A DNA stretch of 64,000 nt from Sinorhizobium kostiense (GTDB lineage Bacteria > Pseudomonadota > Alphaproteobacteria > Rhizobiales > Rhizobiaceae): positions 1,178,001-1,242,000 of the forward strand of contig NZ_JAGILA010000002.1 in the NCBI RefSeq assembly GCF_017874595.1, written 5' to 3'. Within the stretch, counting starts at the first letter, position 1, and each line of letters opens with the position of its first letter. Positions 8,962-17,034 of this stretch are shown here, in pieces. A model generated the notes under the pieces. That model did not search any database and had not been told where the DNA came from. It saw only the letters and a list, made by a program, of their open reading frames with translations. Position numbers and translations under genes: made by a program.

Positions 8962-10014
8962 ATGCCGCATGCTTCTCCCTGGTGGACTCCGGATGTCCAT
9001 GCCGATCGGCGCCCTTTCCTGATCGGGCGCAACCGCATACAGGCGGCGCTGCGCCGCTTTTTCGAAGAGCGCGATTTCATCGAGGTCGACACGGCGGCGC
9101 TGCAGGTGTCACCCGGCAATGAAGCGCATCTGCATGCCTTCGCAACCGAGGCGATCGGTCATGATGGCTCGGCCCAGCGGCTCTATCTGCACACATCGCC
9201 GGAATTCGCTTGTAAGAAACTGCTCGCGGCCGGCGAGAAGCGCATCGCCTGCTTTGCGCATGTCTACCGCAACCGCGAGCGTGGGCCACTGCACCACCCC
9301 GAATTCACCATGCTCGAATGGTATCGTGCCGGAGAGGGTTACGAGACGCTGATGGGCGACTGCGCCGAGATTCTCGCGCTCGCCGCCGAGACGGCGGGCA
9401 CACGCACCCTCGGCTATCAGGGCCGTGAATGCAGTCCGGCCCTCGAACCGGAGCGGCTTTCGCTGGCCGAAGCCTTCGAGCGCCATGCCGGCATCGACCT
9501 GCTTGCATCCATAGCCAGGGACGGCTCGACCGATCGGGCCCGGCTGGCCGCAGCCATGCGCTGTGCGGGCTTACGCGTGGCCGAGGACGACACCTGGGCG
9601 GATCTTTTCAGCCGCGTGCTCGTCGAAAAGATCGAACCTGAGCTCGGCCTCGGCCGGCCGACCATCCTTGACGAATATCCGGTCGCGGAAGCTGCCTTGG
9701 CAAGGCCGACAGCATACGACAAGCGGGTCGCCGAGCGTTTCGAGCTTTACGCCTGCGGGGTCGAGCTGGCGAACGCCTTCGGCGAGCTGACCGATGCCGC
9801 CGAACAGCGCCGCCGCTTCCAGCAGGAGATGGCCGAGAAGGCACGGGTGTATGGAGAGACTTACCCGCTTGACGAGGACTTTCTTGCAGCACTCGCGATC
9901 ATGCCGGAAGCAAGCGGCATCGCGCTCGGATTCGATCGTCTGGCGATGCTGGCGACCGGGGCATCGCGCATCGATCAGGTGCTCTGGGCACCGGTCGGGG
10001 AGGCTGGCGCATGA
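8962..10014 (+). CDS. epmA: EF-P--(R)-beta-lysine ligase EpmA (PoxA/GenX)
   Basis: Class II lysyl-tRNA synthetase paralogue lacking the anticodon-binding domain; it attaches (R)-beta-lysine to Lys34 of EF-P. It is 350 residues long. Motif 1 lies in the region RFFEERDFIEVDTAALQVSPG, motif 2 in FAHVYRNRERGPLHHPEFTMLEWYRA, and motif 3 in EASGIALGFDRLAMLATG. The start at 8962 (MPHASPWWTPDVHADRRPF) fits the family; the frame is open upstream to 8857, but that stretch is Arg-rich and unlike EpmA. It is divergent from efp and overlaps epmB by four bases (ATGA), so EpmA and EpmB are translationally coupled. Confidence 0.95.
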   Translation: MPHASPWWTPDVHADRRPFLIGRNRIQAALRRFFEERDFIEVDTAALQVSPGNEAHLHAFATEAIGHDGSAQRLYLHTSPEFACKKLLAAGEKRIACFAHVYRNRERGPLHHPEFTMLEWYRAGEGYETLMGDCAEILALAAETAGTRTLGYQGRECSPALEPERLSLAEAFERHAGIDLLASIARDGSTDRARLAAAMRCAGLRVAEDDTWADLFSRVLVEKIEPELGLGRPTILDEYPVAEAALARPTAYDKRVAERFELYACGVELANAFGELTDAAEQRRRFQQEMAEKARVYGETYPLDEDFLAALAIMPEASGIALGFDRLAMLATGASRIDQVLWAPVGEAGA

Positions 10015-11066
10015 GCAAAGGCCGCCCGATCAGGACAGCGCGCGAGCTCGCGGATGCAGGGCTCATCGACGCCGCAGCGGAGGAAGCGATCTCCCACGTC
10101 GCCTCCCGTTATGCGGTAGCGATCACTCCGGCGGTCGCAAACCTCATCGACCGCGGCTATCCGGACGATCCGATCGCAAGGCAGTTCGTGCCCGATCCTG
10201 CCGAACTGACGCTTACCCCGGAAGAGCGGGCCGACCCGATCGGCGACGGCAGTCATAGCCCGGTTGCGGGCATCGTCCACCGCTACCCGGATCGCGTGCT
10301 GCTGAAAGCCGTGCATGTCTGCCCCGTCTATTGCCGTTTCTGCTTCCGCCGTGAGATGGTGGGGCCGCAAGGGCTCGGCACGCTGACAACGGCCGAACTC
10401 GACGCGGCCATCGCCTATATCGAAACGCATTCCGAAATCTGGGAAGTGATCCTCACCGGCGGCGATCCGCTCGTGCTATCGCCCCGGCGCCTCGGCGAAA
10501 TCCTGGAACGGCTCCAGGCCATCGACCACGTGAAGGTCGTGCGCTTCCACACGCGCGTGCCGGTCGTCGAACCGGAGCGGATCGATGCGGATCTCGTCGC
10601 GGCGCTGAAGGCGAGCGGCAAGACGACCTATGTCGCGCTCCACGCCAACCACCCGCGGGAGTTGACGGCCGAAGCACGCGCCGCGACGGCGCGGCTGATC
10701 GACGCCGGCATCGTCATGGTCAGCCAATCGGTGCTGCTCAGGGGCGTCAACGACGATCCGGAGGTACTTGCGGAGTTGATGCGCGCCTTTGTCGAAGCGC
10801 GGATCAAGCCCTATTACCTGCATCATCCGGACCTCGCCCCCGGCACCAGCCATTTTCGCCTTTCGATCGAGGAGGGCCAGACGCTCGCCGCCTCCCTTCG
10901 CGGCCGCATTTCCGGCCTTTGCCAGCCGACCTATATTCTCGACATCCCTGGCGGCCACGGCAAGGCGGTCATCAGTGCCAGTGCGATTTCGGCCGAGGGC
11001 GGGGGCTGCTACACGATCACCGATTTCCGCGGCAATGCGCATTCCTACCCGCCGAAAGGGCAATAA
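10011..11066 (+). CDS. epmB: EF-P beta-lysylation protein EpmB (lysine 2,3-aminomutase)
   Basis: Radical SAM, PLP-dependent enzyme that converts (S)-alpha-lysine to (R)-beta-lysine, the substrate of EpmA. It has 351 residues. The iron-sulfur ligands are Cys104, Cys108 and Cys111 in VCPVYCRFCFRRE, the CxxxCxxC arrangement. TGGDPLVLS is the SAM-side GGD motif, and the C-terminal half carries the PLP-binding region of aminomutases (IPGGHGK). It overlaps the end of epmA by ATGA. With efp next door, the whole EF-P beta-lysylation pathway apart from the third hydroxylase step (EpmC, not seen here) is in one place. Confidence 0.95.
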   Translation: MSKGRPIRTARELADAGLIDAAAEEAISHVASRYAVAITPAVANLIDRGYPDDPIARQFVPDPAELTLTPEERADPIGDGSHSPVAGIVHRYPDRVLLKAVHVCPVYCRFCFRREMVGPQGLGTLTTAELDAAIAYIETHSEIWEVILTGGDPLVLSPRRLGEILERLQAIDHVKVVRFHTRVPVVEPERIDADLVAALKASGKTTYVALHANHPRELTAEARAATARLIDAGIVMVSQSVLLRGVNDDPEVLAELMRAFVEARIKPYYLHHPDLAPGTSHFRLSIEEGQTLAASLRGRISGLCQPTYILDIPGGHGKAVISASAISAEGGGCYTITDFRGNAHSYPPKGQ

Positions 11067-11123
11067 GAACAAGGGCCGCCGGCATGCCGACGACCCATCT
11101 CAGCTGTCGATGCAGCGAATGAA

Positions 11124-11789
11124 TCAACCCTGCTTGATCGGCGCAATCGAGATTTCGACGCGGCGGTTCTGGGCGCGGCCCGCCTCGCTGGCGTTCGATG
11201 CGACCGGTCGCTCCATGCCGTAGCCCATGGTCGAGATGCGCCGCTGGTCGATGCCGCGGCCGGCGAGATAGTTGGCGACCGAGGCGGCTCGGCGTTCGGA
11301 GAGGCCCTGGTTGTAGGAAGCACTCCCGGTCGAATCGGTATGACCATCGACATCGATCAGAGTCTTGTTGAACTTGCGCAGCACGATCGCGACCGAATCG
11401 AGCGTCGAGTAGAAGTCCGGGATCACCTGGTCGCGATCGGTCGCGAAGGTGATGTTGGACGGCATGTTGAGGATGATGCGGTCGCCGGCGCGCGTCACCG
11501 AGACGCCGGTGCCCTGCAGCTGGGCGCGCAGCTCCGCTTCCTGCTGGTCCATGTAGTTGCCGATGAGGCCGCCGCCGAGCGCGCCGATACCGGCGCCGAC
11601 GAGCGCGGCGTCACGGCGGCCGGCGGCGCTGCCGCCGACCAGCAGACCGGTCGCCGCGCCAAGGCCTGCGCCGATCAGCGCGCCACCGGCCGTGTTCGAC
11701 ATCTTCTGTTCTCCCGTGTAGGGATCGGTGGTTGTGCATCCGGAAAGATAGATGGCGGCAACAGCCAGAATGGCGCATTTCTTGATCAT
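11124..11789 (-). CDS. OmpA-family outer membrane lipoprotein
   Basis: Peptidoglycan-associated lipoprotein of the OmpA/YiaD type, 221 residues from the ATG at 11789. The signal peptide ends in the lipobox YLSGC, making Cys18 the lipidated residue. A glycine-zipper stretch follows at about residues 35-90 (GGALIGAGLGAATG, ALVGAGIGALGGGLIG), then the OmpA C-terminal domain with VDGHTDSTGSASYNQGLSERRA and the NRRVEI signature, which binds diaminopimelate. The frame allows a start six codons earlier, but MIKKCAIL gives a standard lipoprotein signal. It is convergent with epmB, 57 bases apart, and its promoter must lie in 11790-12101. Confidence 0.93.
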   Translation of the reverse strand: MIKKCAILAVAAIYLSGCTTTDPYTGEQKMSNTAGGALIGAGLGAATGLLVGGSAAGRRDAALVGAGIGALGGGLIGNYMDQQEAELRAQLQGTGVSVTRAGDRIILNMPSNITFATDRDQVIPDFYSTLDSVAIVLRKFNKTLIDVDGHTDSTGSASYNQGLSERRAASVANYLAGRGIDQRRISTMGYGMERPVASNASEAGRAQNRRVEISIAPIKQG

Positions 11790-12101
11790 CGAATCACGGG
11801 TCCCCATTGGTGCTGGGCTGCTTCATACCATGGATTGCGGCAGGAAGATGAAGCAGCGGTCGCTTTCCACAGGGGCGGACCGAGAGATGGCTGCACGGCG
11901 CCGCTTTCGCCACATTGCTGTCCAGAGCGACGGCTAACCGCCCTTGACTGCGGTTCTCATTAGGACGCGCGGCTCCGTCTGGTGCGGAGAGCGGAGTCGC
12001 ATTCGGCACCAGGATAGATTACTGAAGGTAAGTCGAGACGCGGCGCTCCTTGCATTGGCGGAAGTTGCAGGCGGACCAGCGCGAATGGAGAAGGGGCAGA
12101 C

Positions 12102-12740
12102 ATGACGATCGAGTTCGGCGATACGGAACGCAGTCTCAGTGGCACGCTCACCGGCATGATCGCTTCGATCCGCGGCGACACGATCACCCTGCGCCAGCTG
12201 ATGGTTCAAATCGGAGAGCAGGGCTTCCTGCTTCTTTGCGCGCTGCTGACGCTACCGTTCCTGATCCCGGTATCGATACCCGGGGTGAGCACCGTATTCG
12301 GTGCAGCTATCATTCTCATCTCCCTGGCGATCACGTTGAACCGTCTCCCCTGGTTGCCCCGGCGCATTCTCGACCGGCAGATCGAGACAGAGAAGCTCGT
12401 GCCGACACTCAGGAAAGGAGCGGAACTCGTCTCGAAGCTCGACCGCTTCGTGCGGCCCCGCCTGCATGGGCTGACGCAGGGCGCGTTGATGAATCGCTTC
12501 AACGGTCTGATGATCATGGCTGGTGGCGTACTGCTGATGTTTCCGCTCGGGCTGATCCCGTTGTCGAATACGCTGCCGGCGATCGCCATCCTGCTCCTGT
12601 CGCTCGGCATCATCCAGCGCGATGGGCTGATGGTGGCCGCGGGCTATCTCTTTCTCGTCGCGACCACGATCTATTTCACCATTCTTGCCTATGCTGCATT
12701 TGCGGCCGGCCAGGGACTTTCGACCTTCTTCATCTCCTGA
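12102..12740 (+). CDS. ExoD-like exopolysaccharide synthesis membrane protein
   Basis: Member of the ExoD family of inner membrane proteins, named after a Sinorhizobium gene needed for normal exopolysaccharide and alkaline tolerance; the biochemical role is unknown. It has 212 residues. Hydrophobic segments lie at about 42-60 (FLLLCALLTLPFLIPV), 62-80, 135-155 (MIMAGGVLLMFPLGLIPLS) and two near the C-terminus. GEQGFLLLCALLTLPF and the PxSIPGVSTVFG segment are typical of the family. The ATG at 12102 follows AGAAGGGG by 6-7 bases. It is convergent with the small monooxygenase gene, 4 bases apart. Confidence 0.85.
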   Translation: MTIEFGDTERSLSGTLTGMIASIRGDTITLRQLMVQIGEQGFLLLCALLTLPFLIPVSIPGVSTVFGAAIILISLAITLNRLPWLPRRILDRQIETEKLVPTLRKGAELVSKLDRFVRPRLHGLTQGALMNRFNGLMIMAGGVLLMFPLGLIPLSNTLPAIAILLLSLGIIQRDGLMVAAGYLFLVATTIYFTILAYAAFAAGQGLSTFFIS

Positions 12741-12744
12741 GGCG

Positions 12745-13095
12745 TCAGGCCAAAAGCGAATCGAGGCGCTTGTAGCTGCCGAAATCGGTACGGATATTGA
12801 GCCGCCCCATCATCGCTTCTCGGTCGAGGCGCAGTTCCCCGTCCAGTCGAGCGAGAGCCGCGGCGACCCGAGGCGCGACCTCCTCGCTCGCAAACTCGAT
12901 CATCGTGACGAAGTTGAACACGCCTGGACCGGAGTTCTGTTCCAGGATCCAGTCGCGTACATAACCGTCCTGGCCTCGGACGACAGCAAAGGTCTTCGCC
13001 ACGAGGTCGAGGAACTCGTCTCGCGCGTCCGGCGGCACAGCGAATTTGTTGACACGGTACAGGGGCTGCAACACGGGCTGCTCAATCCCACTCAT
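12745..13095 (-). CDS. antibiotic biosynthesis monooxygenase (ABM) domain protein
   Basis: Small dimeric alpha/beta-barrel protein of the ABM superfamily, 116 residues. The pattern LYRVNKFAVPPDARDEFLDLV ... YVRDWILEQN ... FNFVTMIEFASEEVA is the usual ferredoxin-like half-barrel. Such proteins oxidise aromatic or quinone-like compounds, or only bind them; the substrate is not evident. The ATG at 13095 has AGAGGAGA upstream, and an earlier in-frame start at 13128 is less likely. A near-perfect SoxR-type promoter lies 56-86 bases upstream, which suggests induction by redox-cycling compounds. ABM-type monooxygenases are known members of SoxR regulons in other bacteria. Confidence 0.8.
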   Translation of the reverse strand: MSGIEQPVLQPLYRVNKFAVPPDARDEFLDLVAKTFAVVRGQDGYVRDWILEQNSGPGVFNFVTMIEFASEEVAPRVAAALARLDGELRLDREAMMGRLNIRTDFGSYKRLDSLLA

Positions 13096-13150
13096 AGACT
13101 TCTCCTCTGAAAACCCAACCGCCGCCATGGCGGCCTCACAAGCGGGATCA

Positions 13151-13181
13151 TTGGTACGACCTCAACTATGGTTGAGGTCAA
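13151..13181 (-). promoter_or_regulatory. SoxR-type promoter: 19-bp spacer and soxbox dyad
   Basis: Minus strand: -35 TTGACC (13176-13181), a 19-base spacer, then a weak -10 TACCAA (13151-13156). The spacer holds the dyad ACCTCAA-N6-TTGAGGT, with the full perfect palindrome at 13158-13179. Spacing and half-sites align base for base with the E. coli soxS promoter (TTTACC-N19-TATACT, CCTCAA-N6-TTGAGG). The long spacer is the hallmark of promoters activated by MerR-family regulators. No soxR gene is in this window. Confidence 0.75.
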
Positions 13182-13201
13182 CAGCCGATCGGAGAAAAAA
13201 A

Positions 13202-14227
13202 TCAGCGGGCGATGCCCTTGAGCACATTGGCGACGTTCGGGCCAATCTCCGGCACGCCATAGCCGCCCTCCATACACACGACGATCGGCAGGCCCGTCTC
13301 CTCCAAGCCTTGGCCCATGCGGAGATAATCCTCCGACTTCAGCTTGAAGAAGCTGATCGGATCGCGCTCGAAGGTGTCGACGCCGAGCGAGAGAACGAGG
13401 GCTTCCGCGCCGAAGCGGGCGATGCGTGAGAGTGCGTCGTCCATCGCCGCGCTCCAGGTCTCGAAGGTCGTGCCGCGCGGCAGGGGGTAATTCTTCGTCG
13501 AGCCAAGCCCGGCGCCTGTCCCCTCCTCATCGGCGAAACCGAGGAAATGCGGGAAGGCATCGACGGGGTCGCCGTGCAGCGAGGCGAAAAAAACGTCGCC
13601 GCGTTCGTAGAAGATATCCTGCGTGCCATTGCCGTGGTGGAAGTCGACGTCGAGGACGGCGACCTTCGCCGCGCCAAGATCGCGCAGGCGCTGGGCCGCG
13701 CAGGCTGCGTTGTTGATGAAGGAATAGCCGCCGAAGAGGTCGATCGCGGCATGATGGCCGGGCGGACGGCAAAGCGCGAAGGCGGCAGGATTGCCGGCTG
13801 CGACATGCTCCGCCGCCGAGATCGCGCAATCCATCGCGGCGCGCGCGGCGGCGAAGGTGCCTTCTGTGATCGCCGTTTCGGCGGCGAAGGCATAATAGCC
13901 GAGCGCACCGTCGATATCCCTCGGCGGATGCTGGCGCATTCGTCGCGCCGGGAAGCAGGCCGGAATCGCCTCTCCCCGATATCCGTCAGCCACCCAGCGG
14001 TCCCAGGCGGTCTCGAGGAATTCGAGATAGTCCGCCGAATGGAGTTTCAGTGCCGTTTCCATGCCATGGCGGACGGGCGCGACGATATCGGAAAAGCCGG
14101 CATCCTGGACTGCCGCAAGGATCCACTCGGCCCGAAACGGCGCCTCAAAGGGCGGAACGAGTTCGCCGCCATGCAGCTCGGTGCGGGCGTCTCTGAGCTT
14201 GTGGTCTTGGGAATAGAAAACGCGCAT
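13202..14227 (-). CDS. histone deacetylase / acetylpolyamine amidohydrolase family protein
   Basis: Zinc-dependent deacetylase of the arginase-deacetylase fold, 341 residues. Visible motifs are the tandem histidines in RPPGHHA, the metal-binding DVDFHHGNGTQD, and LGVDTFERDP, which supplies the second aspartate. MEGGYG near the end is the usual C-terminal glycine loop. The insertion and overall length fit acetylpolyamine amidohydrolases better than class I deacetylases, but the substrate is uncertain. The start MRVFYSQDHKLRD at 14227 is the family start and is preceded by AGGA; the frame extends upstream into the repeat element but should not be translated. The ABM gene follows downstream but has its own promoter. 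Confidence 0.88.
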   Translation of the reverse strand: MRVFYSQDHKLRDARTELHGGELVPPFEAPFRAEWILAAVQDAGFSDIVAPVRHGMETALKLHSADYLEFLETAWDRWVADGYRGEAIPACFPARRMRQHPPRDIDGALGYYAFAAETAITEGTFAAARAAMDCAISAAEHVAAGNPAAFALCRPPGHHAAIDLFGGYSFINNAACAAQRLRDLGAAKVAVLDVDFHHGNGTQDIFYERGDVFFASLHGDPVDAFPHFLGFADEEGTGAGLGSTKNYPLPRGTTFETWSAAMDDALSRIARFGAEALVLSLGVDTFERDPISFFKLKSEDYLRMGQGLEETGLPIVVCMEGGYGVPEIGPNVANVLKGIAR

Positions 14228-14312
14228 TTTTGGGGGGTCCTGATTTGTGGAAATTCGTAGCGACACTACTTCACGATTCGACAACGTGGAATCGTCTCGA
14301 GTGGCTGGTGAA

Positions 14313-14467
14313 GCCCTCATCCCGCTGCCGCGACCTTCTCCCCGAAGGCGGGGAGAAGGGACACGCGGCACCGTCCGCGCCAAGCCCCAAGGACGGACTG
14401 AAAGGCGTGCGGCTAGCCGACCTTCTCCCCGTCAAACGGGGAGAAGGTCGCGGCAGCGAATGAGGGC
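14313..14467. repeat. 155-bp intergenic element with about 31-bp terminal inverted repeats
   Basis: The left end begins GCCCTCATCCCGCTGCCGCG and runs into ACCTTCTCCCC; the right end is its near-perfect complement, GGGGAGAAGG through ATGAGGGC, with one short difference. The middle holds an extra GGCGGGGAGAAGG arm. There is no coding potential. It begins 85 bases upstream of the deacetylase start and ends one base before the GNAT stop codon, so it may also act as a transcript-end structure for the GNAT gene. Confidence 0.8.
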
Positions 14468-14468
14468 A

Positions 14469-14996
14469 CTAAGCCGACAGATGCTTATAGAAGAACGTCG
14501 TCGCACAATAGCGGCCGTCCGGCATCAGCGCATAATCGGGAACGACGCCCGCCCGTAACCAGCCAAAGCGCTCGTAGATGGCCTCGGCTGGCTCGCCGGT
14601 GGCGGTATCGAGCACCAACACACGCCGTCCCCTTTTCACCGCTTCGGCCTCCGCTTGCTCCATCAGCCGGCGCGCTAGGCCGAGGCCGCGCGCCTGTCGA
14701 TGCACCAGCAACTTCTTGATATCGGCGCGATGCGGCTGGTTCGGCATCGTCGCGAGGCCGAGCTGGACCGTGCCAACCGCGCGCCCGTCCACTTCGGCGA
14801 CGATCAGAACAATCTCGCTTCGGTCAACCGCTGCCGCAACGCCTTCCCAGAAGGGTCGCGCATCCTGAGGCGCAAAAGGTTGCATGAAGCCGACGGATGC
14901 TCCGCCCTCGACGCAATCGGCAAGCACTTCGGCGAGCGCCGGCAGCGCTGCGCGCGCTTCTTCTTCGGTAAGGACGCGGATGGTTACGTCAGGCAT
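14469..14996 (-). CDS. GNAT family N-acetyltransferase
   Basis: Acetyl-CoA-dependent acetyltransferase, 175 residues. The acetyl-CoA site is visible as KLLVHRQARGLGLARRLMEQAEAEA, a good match to the Q/RxxGxG/A motif, preceded by the beta strands AVGTVQLGL and followed by VLVLDTATGEPAEAIYERFGW, typical of the C-terminal half. The substrate is unknown. It follows the XRE-cupin regulator gene with only three bases between stop and start, so the two are one transcript. The regulator may control this gene and the divergent MFS transporter, which would suit detoxification of a small molecule (inference). Confidence 0.9.
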   Translation of the reverse strand: MPDVTIRVLTEEEARAALPALAEVLADCVEGGASVGFMQPFAPQDARPFWEGVAAAVDRSEIVLIVAEVDGRAVGTVQLGLATMPNQPHRADIKKLLVHRQARGLGLARRLMEQAEAEAVKRGRRVLVLDTATGEPAEAIYERFGWLRAGVVPDYALMPDGRYCATTFFYKHLSA

Positions 14997-14999
14997 AGG

Positions 15000-15578
15000 T
15001 TACACCTTGGTGCGGCAGAGGATGACGGCGTAATGCGCCGGTTCGTCATAGGGATTGTGAAAGACATGGGCTTCTTCGAGCCCCATGAAGAGGCAGTCGC
15101 CCGCCTCGAGCACCTGCGGCCCGCTCTCGATCGTCAGTTCCAATCGTCCGGAGAAGAGCCAGAGATGCTGGGTGATGCCGCGGTCGGCCGGCTGGCGCTC
15201 GAAGACGACGCGGGCGCGCGGCGGAAATTCGACCTCGACGATGTCGACCGACGAACCGAGGCCTTCCGGCGAAACCGATCGCCGCACATAACCGCTTTCC
15301 GGGTCGCGCCACAGCCGCTGCTCCGCGCGTCGCGCAATCGGCGAGGCGTTCTCGCTCGTCGAGGCGAAGAGCGCCGAGAGCGTCGTGCCGAGCGCGCTGC
15401 AGAGCTTGGCGAGCAATTGGGCCGTCGGACTGGCCTCGCCGCGCTCGACGCGCGAGATCATGGCGCGGCTCACGCCGGAGCGCGCGGCCAAGTCGTCCAG
15501 CGTCAGCGCCTGCTCGATGCGCAGTTCGCGCACCCGCTCACCGATCGTTCGTTCAAGGGAAACCGCGGCCTGCTCCAT
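15000..15578 (-). CDS. XRE-family HTH regulator with C-terminal cupin domain
   Basis: Transcription regulator of 192 residues from the ATG at 15578; in-frame starts at 15593 and 15623 are possible. The helix-turn-helix (about residues 10-65) reads RVRELRIEQALTLDDLAARSGVSRAMISRVERG, followed by ASPTAQLLAKLCSALGTTLS. The C-terminal cupin (about 110-190, FERQPADRGITQHLWLFSGRLELTI, ESGPQVLEAGDCLFM) should bind a small ligand. Regulators of this form usually control neighbouring catabolic, transport or resistance genes. Here it is co-transcribed with a GNAT enzyme and divergent from an MFS transporter across 131 bases. Confidence 0.9.
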   Translation of the reverse strand: MEQAAVSLERTIGERVRELRIEQALTLDDLAARSGVSRAMISRVERGEASPTAQLLAKLCSALGTTLSALFASTSENASPIARRAEQRLWRDPESGYVRRSVSPEGLGSSVDIVEVEFPPRARVVFERQPADRGITQHLWLFSGRLELTIESGPQVLEAGDCLFMGLEEAHVFHNPYDEPAHYAVILCRTKV

Positions 15579-15709
15579 TATCCGAGATTGCATTTCTCTT
15601 ATAGTGGAGTCAAGCCGGCGCAAAATAAATTCCGCCTATGCCGCTCAAGCGACAATGCGACGCCCCCGCCCGCGCTAGGGTGTGCCCGTGGCCGCAGGAG
15701 GACAGGCGC

Positions 15710-16975
15710 ATGCAAAGGGACCCTTCGTCGCTCTGGTCGATTGCCAGCATCGTCGCCTCGATGACGGCCGTTGCGATCGGCAATGGGATGATGCTCGCCT
15801 ATGTCCCCTTCGTGCTGACGCGCTCGGCGGCCCCGGACTGGGTCGCCGGCGCGGCGGTAACGGCAATCGCGTTCGGCGGTCTCGTCGGCTGCGTTGTGGC
15901 AGGCCCGCTCATTCGCCGCGTCGGCCATGCGCGGGCTTTCTCCTGTTCGATGGCGCTCGTCATCCTCGCCGCGGTCCTGATCAGCCTTGGCGTCAACCCG
16001 TTCCTCTGGGTCTTCGCCCGCGCGCTTTACGGCGCTGCCGCCAATACCAACTTCATCATCACCCAGAGCTGGCTCAACCATGCAAGCGACAATCACTGGC
16101 GCGGCAAGGCCATGGCGCTCTTCTACATGGCCTATGTGATAGGGCTCGGGGCCGGCGCCTGGCTTTTCGGCCAGGTCCCCGTCGAGGGCAATATCGCGCC
16201 GATCGTGACGATCTTCTTCACGGCGATCGCGATCCTGCCGATCGGGCTCACCCGCCTGCCGACGCCCCCCGCTCCTGCCAAGGCCAGCATCGACATCGCC
16301 ATGGCCTGGCGCAATTCCCCGGTCGCCTTCATCGGCGTGCTCGCTTCCGGCGGGCTGTCGATGCTGGTCCAGGGCTTCACGCCGATCTATGCCGCCGCCA
16401 ATGCGGTAAGCCAGGAGAGTGTTGCGACGCTGATGTTCGTCATGCAGTTCGGGCTGATCCTCATTCAGTACCCGATGGGGGCGCTTTCCGACCGCATCGA
16501 TCGTCGCCTCGTGCTCGTCGCCACCTGCGCACTCATCGTCGCGGCGGGCCTTGCGGCACTTGTCGTCTCCTTCGGCAGTTTTCTCCTGCTGATATTCGTC
16601 TTTGCGATCTTTGCCGGCGCGGTAGAAACCGTTTATTCGATCGCCAATGCCCACGCCAACGACCGCACGGATCCCGAAGATTTCGTGCCGCTTGCCAGCA
16701 CCATGCTGGTGGCCTGGTCGGCGGCGGCGACGGTCGTGCCGATGCTCGTGACCATGCTGACGCCCGTCTTCGGCGTGCATCTGTTCATCCACGCGACGAA
16801 CGTGGTGGCTGTCGTCTACGCAGTCTTCGTGCTGTTCCGCCTGCGCATGCGCGAGCGGGTGCCCCCGCAGCTCTGCGAGACCTTCGAAATCAGGAGCGCG
16901 CAGGTGCCGAATGCACGGGCCTTCGCCGAGGCCGAAGCCGGAGGCGGAATGGCCGCGCCACACCGGGATTTATAG
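15710..16975 (+). CDS. MFS transporter
   Basis: Major facilitator superfamily permease, 421 residues with about 12 hydrophobic segments. The first is [19 protein letters not shown] at about residues 12-35, and the cytoplasmic loop 2-3 reads [13 protein letters not shown], the MFS signature region. The loop 8-9 counterpart is [13 protein letters not shown]. The sequence resembles the drug and sugar phosphate-like branch seen in rhizobia, without a known substrate. The ATG at 15710 follows AGGAGG by 6 bases; an upstream frame extension is not hydrophobic. It is divergent from the XRE-cupin regulator, and lepA starts 59 bases downstream. Confidence 0.88.
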   Translation: MQRDPSSLWSIASIVASMTAVAIGNGMMLAYVPFVLTRSAAPDWVAGAAVTAIAFGGLVGCVVAGPLIRRVGHARAFSCSMALVILAAVLISLGVNPFLWVFARALYGAAANTNFIITQSWLNHASDNHWRGKAMALFYMAYVIGLGAGAWLFGQVPVEGNIAPIVTIFFTAIAILPIGLTRLPTPPAPAKASIDIAMAWRNSPVAFIGVLASGGLSMLVQGFTPIYAAANAVSQESVATLMFVMQFGLILIQYPMGALSDRIDRRLVLVATCALIVAAGLAALVVSFGSFLLLIFVFAIFAGAVETVYSIANAHANDRTDPEDFVPLASTMLVAWSAAATVVPMLVTMLTPVFGVHLFIHATNVVAVVYAVFVLFRLRMRERVPPQLCETFEIRSAQVPNARAFAEAEAGGGMAAPHRDL

Positions 16976-17034
16976 TGAACGAAGCCTTCATTTCCCGCTT
17001 TGCGCCGCCTGATCGCGCTGCTATATGCGGCGCC

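Noticed and set aside
15682..17034. Upstream continuation of the lepA frame that would give a protein of over 1000 residues
   Set aside because: The stretch is another frame of the MFS gene, rich in Arg/Pro with no domain. LepA begins at the conserved N-terminus at 17035.
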